Below, piece after piece: positions 18,089 through 30,246 of a DNA stretch of 64,000 nt. The notes below the pieces were generated by a model. It had not been told where the DNA came from, made no database searches, and saw only the letters and a program-made list of their open reading frames with translations. The stretch is from positions 7,772,783 to 7,836,782 of the forward strand of contig CM028901.1 of the NCBI GenBank assembly GCA_016801885.1. The letters are read 5' to 3'. Position numbers and translations under genes: made by a program. Source of the stretch: Toxotes chatareus (taxonomy: Eukaryota; Chordata; Actinopteri; Toxotidae). Every line of letters starts with the position of its first letter. Position 1 is the first letter of the stretch.

Positions 18089-21000
18089 CCTGTTAATGCA
18101 TTAGTCATTCTCTAATCTAACTCGCATTAGCGTTTCCCTTCAAGCCTCTCATTGTTAGTCGAGTGTACAAACAGTTGCGATGCTGAAAACTGTGGGAGCA
18201 GGTGCAAACCGCAAACTCTGTTGTGCCGAGCATCACTCACCCCCCTTTGATTTGATCCAAAACAACACTCAGCCCTCCTGCTCTGGTCCAGGCATAACAA
18301 ATGATAGCTCTCCAGAATGTCATTCACTCTTTTTCCATCAGCTTTCACTCACAAAATAACATATATTGCTTGGTGTGGAGGAAGTTCTTTCTTTGGCATG
18401 ATTTTGAGTGAAGATGCCGATGATTGTTTCACATATTTGATGTTACTTTTTATTATGTTTTTTTCTCTGATAGAAAGTTAAAATGCATTCTTTAAAGCTG
18501 CACTAATAAATATTATCATAGTAACAATGGATTAAATAATTACTTGTATGTGGAGAGTGATGTTACCACTGTGGAAGGTATTAAATCTCTCCATCCTATA
18601 TTGATGTATATATAAGTGAGCTGACAGATTGCCAACATCAGACTAGCATGACTGACTGAACACATCATAGGAGGTGGATGTTAGCAGATAGGAGATGGAG
18701 AATGTGAACACCAAGGATATGACATCTTCTCCTTCCTCCTCCCCTCCTCTTCTGTAGCAGGCCTGTGTAATCTTTGCTAAATGAATGATCTTGTAGGCAT
18801 CTTTTAATTAGCAGGGGAGGTCTGGACGTTGAGTGACTCTTGGTTGGCATGTGAAACTTGTCACAGCTCCCCTTGTTGTACCCTATCATTCTTCCTACTC
18901 TAATTCCTCCTCCTTGCCTTGATTGACAGGATTATCAGGAGTCCACCCACCTGGAGCAGTTTGTGACCCGCTTCCTGCTGAAGGAGACAACCAATCAGCT
19001 TCATTCGCTTCAAAGCTCACTCGAGTGCGCCATGGAAACCACAGCCGAGCAGACTCGCCAGGAGAAGTAAGAGAAAAGACCTCTCAGGACCCTCACACTC
19101 ACATACACACACACACACACACACACACAGACAGTTAGTCTTTTAAAACATAGACCAAATGTATTGTATAATGGCAGCCGTAATTACAGTTCTCACAGCT
19201 AGTCTAATAATTTTGTCCAAACCACAAGCTCTAATTTATATCTCACATTTTTCACTTAAATGATGCTTTTATCCAAGGTGCCATACAACAAAACAGTTTC
19301 TTACGCTGTATTGCTTAAGACCACCTGCTCTTCCCTATAATGCAGCAGATATCTATAATCCTCTCTTTATTTGATCACTATGCAGATCCCCTTCCTGTGG
19401 GTAAATATAAGCAAACGGAGGAAGTAAATTAAAAAGGGATTGTTGAGACTTGAGAGAAATTAAATATGGAGAGTAGCAGAATACACCTGAATACAAGGAG
19501 AATCCCACTGGTTATGTGTCAAATCAGAATCAAAACACAGAAAAGAAAAACAAGTTAGGTGTAGGAAAATGCATGCTATTGATGAGTTATTTTAGTCTAT
19601 TAATCACATTACCCTACTCCAACTCTGTCTTTAATACAACTAGGATATACTAAGATTTATGTATAAAGATTTTACATGACAGTACAACAGTTAGATTATG
19701 ACCTTAATGTGGTTATGAGTAAATTATTATCATGTTTATCTGTGAACTGACTGATAATGAACACTGACCCACACGCTTTTTATGTTTGAGAGGCAAACCT
19801 GAGGCACAGGGGGCTGTGTGTGTGTGTGTGGTTGTGTGTATGGGTGCATGCAGTATTCGATCAGTCTGCTTCTGCATTCAGAATTCAGGCATGCCCCTGG
19901 TGTGCTTGGTTCATTAGTGATGATGACTCACCGGTGTACAAGTGCACAAGATTTCATGTACAGTTTGTGTGTGTGTGTGTGTGTGTGTGAGTGTGAGTGT
20001 GTGTTTTCATGGTGTATTTAAAGAACAGGTAATGACGCACGGTCCGTTTGCATCCCTCACCTGTCTGACTTCACAGTCGAGCTGCAGCTTCAACACCTTA
20101 GCCATGATTCGCTGCAGACATCTGACAACCCTACATTCCAGAGAAACAAACTTTGTTATAATCCCTTATCATCATGTTGACCTGTTAGAAAGTAATACAT
20201 GCAGTTTAATTGGCATTTTGACAGTAAATGCTGCTCTACTTGTTGCCACTGTAATGGAAAAATACTGCTGTAAATATTACTGAAAATGTTACATTGCTTG
20301 CTCACTCTATAAATGGGTCTGTATGTCTGAAATAAAGGTGTACAAATGAATCATTCTCTACAAATCTTCAAAGTGAAGTTACTATATGGATTTACCACTG
20401 ACTAAGAGCAAACCACACATTTGAAACACATTTGAATGGTGAAAAAAACCCCTAACCTTTAGTATCACCGCCTCTGCCTTTGATATGTTTGTCTACATAA
20501 TGTCGACAACTGACAAAATCATGACAAACTATTTCAGCATTTATCAAATGTAACTCTGTTGTAGGACTTCACAACCTCCTTAGCAAGAATACTTGTTTTT
20601 GTTTGACACATTTTTGCATGAGTTCATCTTAAAAGGATCCCTGTAGGATTTTTTTTTTTTTTTTTTGCTCTCCATTATGTCCCTTTTCTCACCATGACCA
20701 TGCTTATACCTGTTCTCACAGGCAGAGAATTCTTGGCTTGCGTAATTGATAATTTGTGTCAGATAGACCATCACATATTCTTCCTTTCCTCCCTCCCTCT
20801 TCTCACCTCCTCTAAATGTCTCTTTCTCTCTATTTCCCTCTCTTGTTATTTTCATTTCTCTTTCCCCCTGACTCCCAGAGAAGCTCCTTCTCCTCCAGCA
20901 TCCATCTCTGAATTGCCGCACTTGAGAAAGTCCCCTGTGCCCCTGAATGCCCAGACTAGAGGATCTGACTGTTTCTCTGGTGGCTTTAAATGGGTTTCTG

Positions 21001-21708
21001 TGGTCAGGTATACATGTGTGAAGAGGCTGTGGACAAATGGAGGCTCGGCAACAGTTGGAAGTTTACAGTGCTATGGGTCATAAAATAAAAACGCCTCACC
21101 AAAGCAAAGCTTTATTGTGTAAGGCATTTATAGGTTTCTTGATCAGTGATAAAGCTTCAGTGATTGCTGCTCCTGAAACCGAGAACTGTTGTTCGCCTTT
21201 TGCTAATTCTGGCCACAGCTTTCTCTGTAGAGCTAAACCTCCCTTCCAGGGAGGAAGGGGGAGGGAGCTTCCCTGGAAGCTGTGGGTGAACATGACAATG
21301 CAAGACTGCAGATCTTTGCTCTATTACAGGTCTCAAACTGCTTTAGCAATTAAAGTTGCTACGTATCTGAGAATATGACTCAGTGGCAAACCAAGAGGGA
21401 CCCGCCACCAGTTCCTCCTCCTCTTCAATACCTCAAGGATATGAACATGTTTGACTGGAGCCAGTGGATTAATTACAGTGTATTTTTCCCAGATGTGGAA
21501 AGGAGCACTGAAAGTCTTTTATGGAGTCATATGAAGCAACCAGACTCTCCCTAACAAAAGGAGATCATTCTTAATGAGCTGAATGGGATTTTAGTATTCG
21601 AGAAAAAGCAACTACCTTTAACTAAAAATGTGAGCTATTAAATACTGTTACATATGTAAAGGGTAAGTGATTAAGCTGGACGGTTGGAAGAGTCTTTTTT
21701 CAAGAGCC

Positions 21709-21765
<57 letters not shown>

Positions 21766-24700
21766 ATATAAATATGAGCGTGTGAACTCACCTGCACACA
21801 CACACACACACACACATGCATCCCCGCAGACACCCAGAGGTCTTCTCAAAATATGGGGCCGAACAACTTGACAGCAGTAAGATAAATCTTAGGTGATGTC
21901 ACCCTGCGGCTGCATGTACCTTGTCACTGGCATTAGCATCACTCTCAGACCAACACAACACAAATATAATGAAAGCCAAGACAAAATTTAGGCTTGCTAA
22001 ATTTATTCTCAGCCAAGACATGTATTCATGAGAGTGTGGGTTTCAGTCACCCATCTGAAGTGTGCCTTCTTAAATTGAACCAAATATTGTCAAGTCCTGA
22101 AACATTTCAGTTGTAAATCTCAAACCTACAAAACGCGAGTGATCCCTCTTTTGTTTTTGCTGCAAATGATTACACACAACGAATGCTCGCAAGCAGCACT
22201 TGAATCACAAAGTCACAATTTCTTTTTATTTTTGAGATCAGCAGATAGTAGAGACCAGATTCAATTGAATTTTTTTTTTTCGTTGTGGGGCCCATCTGTT
22301 ATATGGTGTGTGCAGCGCACCATATAAACTAGCAGAACAAAGGGTCATTTAATGTTCACAGTCACCATTTTAAAAAGGAAATATGCTAAAACATGGTATG
22401 TCAGAATAATTATTGTCCTGTTCTGTCTCCAGACAGGGCCCACCGAAGCCAGAGGTTTTGTCCATCCAGTGGTCGGGTCGTCGCTCCAATCGGAGACTTC
22501 AGAGGAACAGCAGCCTGTCACCCAACAACCCGCTCCTCAGTCTCGTCAATTCAGGTGAGTTTTTATGTTTATTATGTGTTCATGTGTTTTTTTCATATGT
22601 TCTGTTGTGGGTTTACGTAGGTGTGGGAGAGAAAGTATATTGAGGGAGAGATAGAACAGAGCTTGAAAAGGAGGGTCAGGTGCACATGTGTTTTCATGTG
22701 TAGGTTTCAAAGCTTCTGAATGCTCTGGCTCTGGCTCAGGTGAAGGTTAGTGGTGTGGGGGGTGGTGAGCTACGATGTTCAGAGAGAGTAAACGGCGTTT
22801 GCTGATGACTGTTTGAAGTGGGTACTATTTCATACACAAGTACACTTATTATACGTACTTCTGCGGCTGCACACTGCTTCAACAGTCTGTATTGGATAGA
22901 GGTACTCTTTCTGAGCACACAAAAGGAAATAGAAAATTAAAGTGGAATAAAAGAATATTGATCAGTAATCCAGAGACTGATCACATTACTTTTTAAGCCT
23001 GAACTTTATACCTGAAGCCAGTCACATCACTGCTGCCCATATCCAAGGTGGAATCTGTAATTTCTAATCATAGTATCTGGTCAGCTCCCTACCACTGTGT
23101 GTCTTGTAACCTCACCATGTGTGCAAACAGACTAAAGAGACAACACAGCAGACTCCTTTGACTTGTCGTAGCAGGAGAAGCACAGGTGAAACAAATTTTG
23201 CTCCATCAAGCATCCCAGTAAATCAGTTCATCAGTTACACCTGTGCTAAAAATGTCTGCCCTGGAAAAGGTTTAATGACTCAGAGCAGTTTGCATTCATA
23301 TAGCATTTTAGTTGCTGCATAACCATTTTTAAAATAACTGTTTATGAATTGATTGACATGCATCAGCACATGTATAATTCTCTGTTAGAAAATAATGGTT
23401 AAGTAAACTCACTTTTTGTACACTGCCAGCAAAACAGTAAACTAAGAAGATTGATATGCAGTATAGACTGTAGTATGGATTTGGGACATGGTGTTAATGT
23501 CTCCACATTAACCTAGAAGACTAATGAATTTCCTTTTTTGGTCAGATTTTCATTGATCTTTATTCCCAGCCTGGTTGTTGTATGTATTTAACCATTGTTT
23601 GCACACAGTCAGTTTTCTATTAGACCTCCATTATGGCTCCAGCTGTGGTTGCTAGGCGATCTGTGAATCAACTGCAGAGCCTCTATAAACTTCGATTACA
23701 GGCCTCAAAGCTTTTTTATTGACTGGCACTGTCATACGTTGCATAAGATGAAAGAAAACCTTGAAATACCTCCTGGGACACCAGCACTATTTTAGAGTAT
23801 TCAGTCCAAACAATCAATAGAGGAAAATGTGTTTAAAATAGAGTTGATGTATGCAGCTCTTTTCATCCCTTCATCTTTGTTGTTTACTCTTTCTGTATAA
23901 AATCCGTCCTCCTCTCTGTATCTCCTCTAGGTGTTTATGAAGAAGACAGCCAGTGGATGATCCAGGTCAACAGACTGCAGAAGCTCATCGACCGCCTAGA
24001 ACAAAAGGTGGCTTCCTTTCTTTGAAAATTTCCACGCTCCGCTCTTCTTCTTGCCTTCTTCTTTTCTCTCCAGCTTCGCTCGTTTCTCATCTCCGTCTGT
24101 CTTCTCTCGCCATCCCGGGCCATCTGGTCGTTACATCGCTCTCTCAAATTAACAGCAAATTATTGCAAGTGGATTCACAACAATATTAGCTAATTAACTC
24201 AACCCAACAACACCCTCCCACGTACAAACACATACACATATGTACAGTATACGGGAAATATCAGCTGCACACAAGCTGATATATTTGCGTGTGCTGACTG
24301 TAACGTTACATCTGTTGTAAAGATGTTTTTTAGGGCGTAAAATATGGAGCAGTTTCTTTCTCTACATGTTGACCTGGTGAATCCAGAAAAGGCTTTGACC
24401 CCAAACTGATTTATTTTTGCTTATTTCATTCATCATAGTTCTTCAGCCGTGATGCAAAAGCACATTAACGTAACATCTAAATACAGAGAAAACTAATTTG
24501 AAACAACCTACAGAATATAATGTTTATAATGTTTAGATTTTTGCTTTATTTTATTTTCTATTTTATTTAGTCTTTTATTTCTTCTCATTGTATTTCTTTT
24601 GTATTTCGACATAATTATATTTCATATTATATTTATATTATTTGTACTGATCAGTTTAATTTTACTTTAGCTTATTGTTCACCTTGCTTCATCCTTTATT

Positions 24701-27700
24701 CATTTCACAAATATAAATAGAGGACTAATCTTGGAGTCATAACTCCCACAAGGGATCACAAGATACATCTTGAGGGGTTGTGAGATAATTAACAAGAGAG
24801 GAAAGTAAAAACCATACAGTAAATCTACTACACAAGATAAGATTTATGTATTTAGACTCTCCTGGAATCTTTCCATTTTTCTTGGACCTTTGTAGCCTCT
24901 TTCAGCTCATTGTTTTCAGTCACTGATGTGTTTACAGCTTTTCCCTGCTGCCCCCAAGTGATAAAAAAAAATCTTTCATTGTAAGTTTTTTTTCCTCTTG
25001 TTCTGCAGGAGATTCGTCTGGAGCCTGTTGAGGAGGAGGTCTTGGAGAGCAAATCGGTTAGTTTACCGACTTTCGTCTACTTTTTTACTGTTTCGCTGCA
25101 ACGACCACTTTATGTCACTTGGTTCTCAAACGGTGGAGTAGCACTGAAAGGGAGGCCACACTGACAATAAGCGATCAGCGGTCGTCATAGCAACAGCAAG
25201 ACTGAAAGTTGTCAGAAGTGTTTTGTTTTTTTCCAGGTCTTCCTTTGCTCTGTCTGTCTTTATCTTTTATCTTTCTGTTTAAGGCTCAATATTCAGTTTT
25301 TAAGATGAGGCTCGTAGTCAGTACATGGAGGTGTGGGAGTGAGAGGGGTAGAGAGACAGAAAAAGAGATGGAAAGAGAGTAGTAGCTGACAAACACAAAC
25401 ACTGGCGGGAGGGTTTCTCTTCAGCTCGAGTGTCTTCCATCACTGACACGTGAGGAAGATGAAGAACATTTAGCAGAGAGGACGGCCAAAATATGGAATT
25501 CAAAACCAGTTATTACCAGTATTATTTATCACTACTAAATATAGTACAGTACTAAATACTGAGTGACAAATGTAAGGTCACAATAAATAAAAAAAGAAAT
25601 GTGCAATAAAGGCAGGTTTGACTCTGTGTGTGTGTTTCTCCAAATTAGCCACAGAGAGAGAGAGTCCTGGGGTGTTTTCTCAGTCACACACGCACATCAT
25701 TAACACACACATGCACCTTAGGCCAACAGGCAGGCCATTCTCTTCCTGTTCCCATCAGCCTTTCTGCCTCTGTCAACAATTCCTCATCAGCCTTAGGAAA
25801 TGATTAGCAGGCTTTCGACTGTCATGATTATCCAGGTTTCCCTGCTTCTTGTTCCCTGCTGTTCACGCCTTAAGATGGAGATGCTTTTTCTCCTTATCAG
25901 ATATCAGAAAAGCTTTGTTTCTCCATCTTCATGGTCATTTTTTTGTTCACATTGGGACACATATGTTGGCTAATGTGTAAAGAAATTGCTGCCAGTACAT
26001 TGGATTATGGATATTTTTAACCAGCTTTCTGGTAACAGACTGAGCCAAACTCTGCCACTCTCTGAAACTCTGCCAGAAGATTTCTGAATGCCCCTCATCT
26101 CCGTCAGACTCTCTCCCCACCAGAAGCAAATTCTGACCCTCTGACTTTTACATATTTGTGTGTGTGTGTGTGTCTTTACAGCACATCCTGATAGTCCAGA
26201 GGCAGCTCTCGGTGCTGGAGGAGGAGCTGGAGGAGTTTCGTTTGGCTCTCAGACAGTACATGGAGTGTGCCTGCGTCCAGACTGGATGTCTACAGTCAGT
26301 TTATAATTTTTTTGTTTGCTTTTCAGCTCTTTCTGTTGTTTACATTTTAACAAAAGTCTTTATAAAGCAGGGTCTGTAATCTTTATAAAACTATAGGAGA
26401 CATTTGTGACATGTCAGTCACAAGAACAGCACATCACAGCTTTGTACTGTTTGTGTATCATAGTCTGAAGGATGATAGCATTTTTGCTTGAAACACAAAA
26501 TCTAGATCTATTTGAATCATTCCCTCACATGCCTTAGAATCGTTTTGAGCAGTGCCTTTCTACGTAAATACGAATTTCATCAAGAATCTAGTGTGCTGGT
26601 TTATTAAATGGTTAGTTTATGTAATCTCCATTAGAAAAATAGAAACTGGGCAACAGTTGACTCTCATGTTGAAACTTCAGACCTCCTCTGGCTTTATCAT
26701 CACATTCAACCACAACATGCTGTGTCAGTAGGTGAAAGAACATTTGCATTTTTTTCTTCTCCAGCCAGAGATCAAAACTTCACCGTTCAGTTCTGTCACC
26801 CTAATCACTCTGTGGTTAACTTCAGCTTTTTGGCAGAACAAACGAACGACGGCCGCCTAAGGGACGACATGACATTTACAGGCTTTGTCATAACCACTTC
26901 TCTAACTATCCAGTCATGTTAACTCATTTTCAAGTCAAAATGAGACTAAAATCTGTGACAAAACACTGACAAATCATAATTTGAGGGTGAAGCCACAAAA
27001 GGCTTATTTGACAGATCCACATTGCCTGCATTCAGTCAGAGTGTGGAAAACAATTCAGACAGAGAGGCTGTGTTGGGGGACGTGATGTAGCACACTAATT
27101 AGTGCTTGCATGACTTGTGCTCTCTCTTGTTTTGCATTCGGCAGCATTGCAGTTCAGCGGCTGGCAAATGAATCACGCTTCATTCTCTATGAATTCTGGG
27201 AGCACAACAATGTGTGGAAGAAGTAAGTATGCACTCGCACCATATGCATCATGACTAACGCACCACGGCCTGTTCACATAAATCCCAAATTGTTCTGTGA
27301 GCTCAGCTTGAAGTCACTGAGAGAAGGTTGGGTTCACACTGTGTTTAGTGACACTGAATCTGTGAAGCATTAACGAGATTAATGAGGAAAACAGAGGAGG
27401 TTACTACAACTGTAACCTCAGCGGGAACAGAGATAAAGGACGAATCAGTAGTAGAAACCTAAACTGACATACTGTGGAAACTATTATTAATCAGGATTGT
27501 TAGTCTGGATGGCTTACAGTACAACATCATGCTATGTCTAGTTTGCTGCCATACATTTAAAATGAAATTAAATGTTTCAAAAACACCGATATACACACAT
27601 CTTATTGTAAACATACTTAGGCAGACTTAAGGGACTTTAATTTTAATGTAAATGTGAACTGCTGACACCCCCAGTTTGAACTGTTAGATTGGTATTATAT

Positions 27701-28784
27701 TCATGAATGAACTGTTGTGTTTTTAAAACATATGAAGCCATTCATACACTGTCCATCAACTGTGGTTCAGTCTTCTCATTTCTTCTGTCCAGTCACCTGC
27801 AGACAAACTACAGTAAAACCTTCCAAAGGGGGAATGTGGACTTTCTGGAAACTCCTGAGACCTTAACCACCATGCTGGTTCCTGGTAAGAACATTCATTA
27901 TAGCTCCTGTCCTGATCCTCACATCACATGACACTCAAACCACATCTAACGACACTTTCTTTGATCAAGAACTGTGACATGGATAAATATTGAGCTTGAA
28001 GGTTACTTTGGAAACAGCAGTTTGAACAAAAAAAGAAAAAAGAGAGAAAGAATTAATAAAATAAAATTGTCAACACAAGGTACAACTTTTTTGTTTCAGA
28101 AGCTTTTAACCACACCTCTCTGCCTTGCTCCTTAGATGGAGCTGATTAGTTCTTGTGGAAAATCATTTTTTAATTGAACACTTTTTTTTTAACTTAACAT
28201 TTGTAATATATTAAATTTAAGAGTTTAACAGTAAATTTATGATATAACTTTTGTCATTCTCTATAATTCCAGAGGAGGACCATGCAAAGCTGTGGAAGCT
28301 AGCAAATTGGACATTGCGTTTAATGTATTTGTTTAGTTTAGTTTTTTGGTGGTTTGTTTGCTTTTGCAAATAGATACTAGATGTAGCTTTAAAGCTAGTC
28401 ATGTACTGTATAAAGACATTTAACAGCCATCTCCCTCTTCCAAAACTGCAGTTAAATCAAAAACATCAGACTTTTCACTACTTTACATTCATAACATTTT
28501 GTCCATTTTTTGCCATTGTTTTCCAGAACTTATGTCTTAATCAGCTCCCTTTGTTTTCCCTTCTTTATTACAATTAATTGGTCTAACAAGCATTACCTGC
28601 TTCACATACCCACCCACAAGGACTCAGAGCAGAGGGCAATGCTGAATAAATTTGTCATAGCTTACTTGGACACACAGATACACAATGTAGGCACACAGAG
28701 CAGAGTGTGCTCAGTGTCTAATTGATTGGGGTCATTTTGTGTGTCTCCTCCACAGCCTCATGGTGGGTCCTCAACAACAACTGA
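5162..28784 (+). CDS. necab1: NECAB1, N-terminal EF-hand calcium-binding protein 1
   Basis: Cytoplasmic neuronal calcium-binding protein. The 13 coding exons are 5162-5248, 7842-7866, 9824-9932, 13945-13970, 14279-14376, 18930-19066, 22433-22554, 23931-24007, 25009-25056, 26182-26294, 27145-27222, 27793-27884 and 28756-28784. All have GT-AG borders and their phases join cleanly to give 346 residues, against about 351 in mammals. EF-hand 1 is canonical (D35, N37, D39, G40, E46). EF-hand 2 (D69 to E80) is degenerate, with Asp where the loop Gly belongs. Coiled-coil segments lie around 125-160 and 215-270. The C-terminal ABM-like domain (about 255-340) includes YEFWEH and NYSKTFQR and ends SWWVLNNN. 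A second ATG at 5159 is in frame; 5162 has the better Kozak context (A at -3, G at +4). NECAB2/3 are less likely given the near-identity to NECAB1 in the EF-hand and tail exons. Introns are 0.2-4.6 kb. Confidence 0.96.
6741..7050 (+). mobile_element. Eroded non-autonomous DNA transposon (MITE-like) in necab1 intron 1
   Basis: The left end reads GCTGCAATTAAC followed by an AT-rich ATTTTCATTATCAACTAATC run. The right end reads TGATTAATTGTTGCAGTTCT, so the termini form an imperfect inverted repeat (CTGCAA against TTGCAG). The interior has the AAAGATATT, TTTGCTTGAAAA and TTTAAAC blocks that I recall from a very common teleost repeat of about 300 bases. It has no coding capacity. A second partial copy lies at 12972-13033 in the opposite orientation. 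Superfamily is not assigned and no clean target duplication was found. Confidence 0.7.
8903..8964. repeat. ATAGT pentanucleotide microsatellite
   Basis: About twelve tandem copies of a five-base unit (TAGTA/ATAGT), with three TAGCA variants near the right end. It lies in necab1 intron 2. Confidence 0.95.
12914..12950. repeat. Two-copy 20-base tandem duplication
   Basis: GACACTGCTAAAGTGGC occurs twice with a period of 20 bases in necab1 intron 3. No function is suggested. Confidence 0.8.
12972..13033 (-). mobile_element. Fragment of the same MITE-like repeat, inverted
   Basis: Read on the minus strand this begins GCTGCAACTAATGACTATC and continues through TTCATTATGGATTAATGCTG to CTGATTATTTTCC. 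It matches the first 60 or so bases of the element at 6741-7050. Only one terminus is preserved. It lies in necab1 intron 3. Confidence 0.65.
14255..14274 (+). repeat. T20 homopolymer forming the necab1 exon-5 pyrimidine tract
   Basis: Twenty consecutive T residues stand directly before the GAAG acceptor of the exon starting at 14279. The homopolymer is the splice pyrimidine tract. Confidence 0.9.
16615..16649. repeat. TG dinucleotide microsatellite
   Basis: About 17 TG units in necab1 intron 5. Other CA/TG runs in necab1 introns lie at 17517-17540, 18059-18086 and 19105-19128. These account for several low-complexity open frames here. Confidence 0.95.
19965..20004. repeat. TG microsatellite, imperfect right half
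   Basis: A pure TG run to about 19989, then GAGTGTGAGTGTGTG. It lies in necab1 intron 6. Confidence 0.95.
21243..21279. repeat. 10-base perfect inverted repeat with purine loop
   Basis: CTTCCAGGGA at 21243-21252 is mirrored by TCCCTGGAAG at 21270-21279 around a purine-rich 17-base spacer. It lies in necab1 intron 6 and no family was recognised. Confidence 0.8.
21711..21815. repeat. Long compound CA microsatellite
   Basis: About 25 CA units at 21711-21760, then a short unique stretch, then a second CA run at about 21795-21814. It lies in necab1 intron 6 and is probably highly polymorphic. Confidence 0.95.
26157..26172 (+). repeat. (TG)8 abutting the necab1 exon-10 acceptor
   Basis: Eight TG units run directly into TCTTTACAG and the exon starting at 26182. 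They occupy the place of most of the pyrimidine tract. Confidence 0.9.
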
Positions 28785-29150
28785 AAGTAGACAAGCACCC
28801 TCCACCGATCGTCACTGCTGGATGCAGAGAGCAAATAGTCACCTGTCAACACATCAGGAAGTTCACAGCGACACACACACACACACACACACTCAAAATA
28901 AACGCACACACTAAACACAACTCGTGAAGTCATGGTGATTAGTATAGATTTTGTGACCTCCATGTTCCTTCATAGTTAGGTGGTAGCTGATTTAGCCCGT
29001 GTGTGTGTTTGTTTACACTCACTAGACGACGCTCTGACGTCCTAAAAGCAATGACCTCATCAGACGGAGACCCATCTGATGATCTGACATCATCACTGTG
29101 TTTGACGTGACATCATCTGCAGCCTGGAGTAGATCATGAGAGCTGAAGCA

Positions 29151-29201
<51 letters not shown>

Positions 29202-29330
29202 CAGAGAAAGATGGGAGGGGGTATAATTGTATAAATTGTAGCAGCTCTGGGGAGCTCATTAAACCATCATTCTGTTGTTTCTGTATTTAATGTGCCAAAT
29301 TGAAATAAAAATGTGTTGGTCATAAATAAA
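28785..29330 (+). terminator. necab1 3'UTR with two polyadenylation signals
   Basis: AATAAA occurs at 29304-29309 and 29325-29330, about 520-545 bases after the stop. The UTR contains a CA run (28871-28890), a compound TG/GA microsatellite (29154-29200) and an 8-base-stem hairpin at 29057-29082. Confidence 0.7.
29154..29200. repeat. Compound TG/GA microsatellite in the necab1 3'UTR
   Basis: About 15 TG units pass directly into about 8 GA units. It lies 110 bases before the first polyadenylation signal. Confidence 0.95.
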
Positions 29331-29905
29331 GATGATATATTGTTGTGTACACGGTATGTATCTCTGTCTCACATTTTTATCCCTGTCTTTTGATTTGTTC
29401 CTCAGGATATCTCAAAAATAACATGAAATTTTGTTTGACAGAAATGTTTGTTTGACAAACAGGGAATAATTGTTCAGATTTTCACGTGTTCTTTTTGAGT
29501 CTTTAAATTTATAGTGATAATAGTGATGTGTTAATTTGTAACAGGAAGGTGATGATTGGCTCATTATCGGGCTCTGTGTGCGCCTACAGCTACTGAAAGC
29601 TATGGTGTTAAACTGTGGCACACTTTCAGTGTGTTTGTAATTTCCAGTTTTTAAACTTTGCATAGAGCACCACCTAGTGAACAGAGAGAAGAACTACAGC
29701 TGTTAGAGAATACTGGTTTTCTCAACAACTTACTCCATATCAGTCACATTAACCAAATAATCATATCAAAGCCCCTAAAAGCTTCGATTCAAATCTAGAT
29801 TCTATTCACAACCAAATCAGAAACTGTGCAGTTAAGTCAGATTTGATTGACAGTAGCCTGGCAGCGTAAGCAAACAACCCCACAACTGTCATCACATTTA
29901 GATTC

Positions 29906-30116
29906 AAATGTTGCTAAACTGGGAGCACCCTGGTGGCCAAAGGGTTAGGGCACTAACCAAGAACCACAGTGTCCCCGCAGTGTGCCCAGCCGGTGACCTT
30001 TGTTCGCCACTGTCATTTCCAGTTTTTCTCTCCCATAATTTCCTGTCGGCTATCAAATAAATGCCTAAAAAAAATAACAGGTCAAAAAAAAAAAAAAAAG
30101 AAAATGTTTCTGAACT
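29906..30116 (+). mobile_element. tRNA-derived-type SINE with A-tail and target-site duplications
   Basis: The body (29921-30101) starts GGGAGCACCCTGGTGGCCAA with GGTTAGGGCACTAACC, resembling an A-box-bearing tRNA-like head. It then has the GTCATTTCC, CTCTCCC and TTTCCTGTCGGCTATCAAATAAA blocks typical of a widespread fish SINE 3' half, and ends in a run of 15 or more A. The flanks AAATGTTGCTAAACT (29906-29920) and AAATGTTTCTGAACT (30102-30116) match at 13 of 15 bases, as expected for an old target-site duplication. The B box looks eroded, so the copy is probably silent. Confidence 0.8.
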
Positions 30117-30222
30117 GTGATTGGTGCAGGGAAGTACATAACATCATGTTTTTTCCCACTGAGCCCCCCCCCTACTTCAAACCAGTGAGAGGAACACAGA
30201 GAAATAAATGCAGATAAATAAG

Positions 30223-30246
30223 CAGAATGCCCAGCCGGGCATTCTG
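30223..30246. repeat. Perfect 10-base palindromic hairpin
   Basis: CAGAATGCCC, a four-base AGCC loop, then GGGCATTCTG. It sits in the spacer between the convergent necab1 and pip4p2 genes, about 105 bases right of the SINE. Function is unknown. Confidence 0.85.

Noticed and set aside
18497..18580. AAAGCTGCACTAATAAATATT start resembling the MITE terminus
   Set aside because: Only the first dozen bases resemble the 6741-7050 element; the following sequence does not match and no second terminus was found.
20580..21378. Overlapping frames of 113-129 residues on both strands
   Set aside because: They overlap a pyrimidine-rich tract (20779-20880) in necab1 intron 6; the composition is biased and no domain is recognisable.
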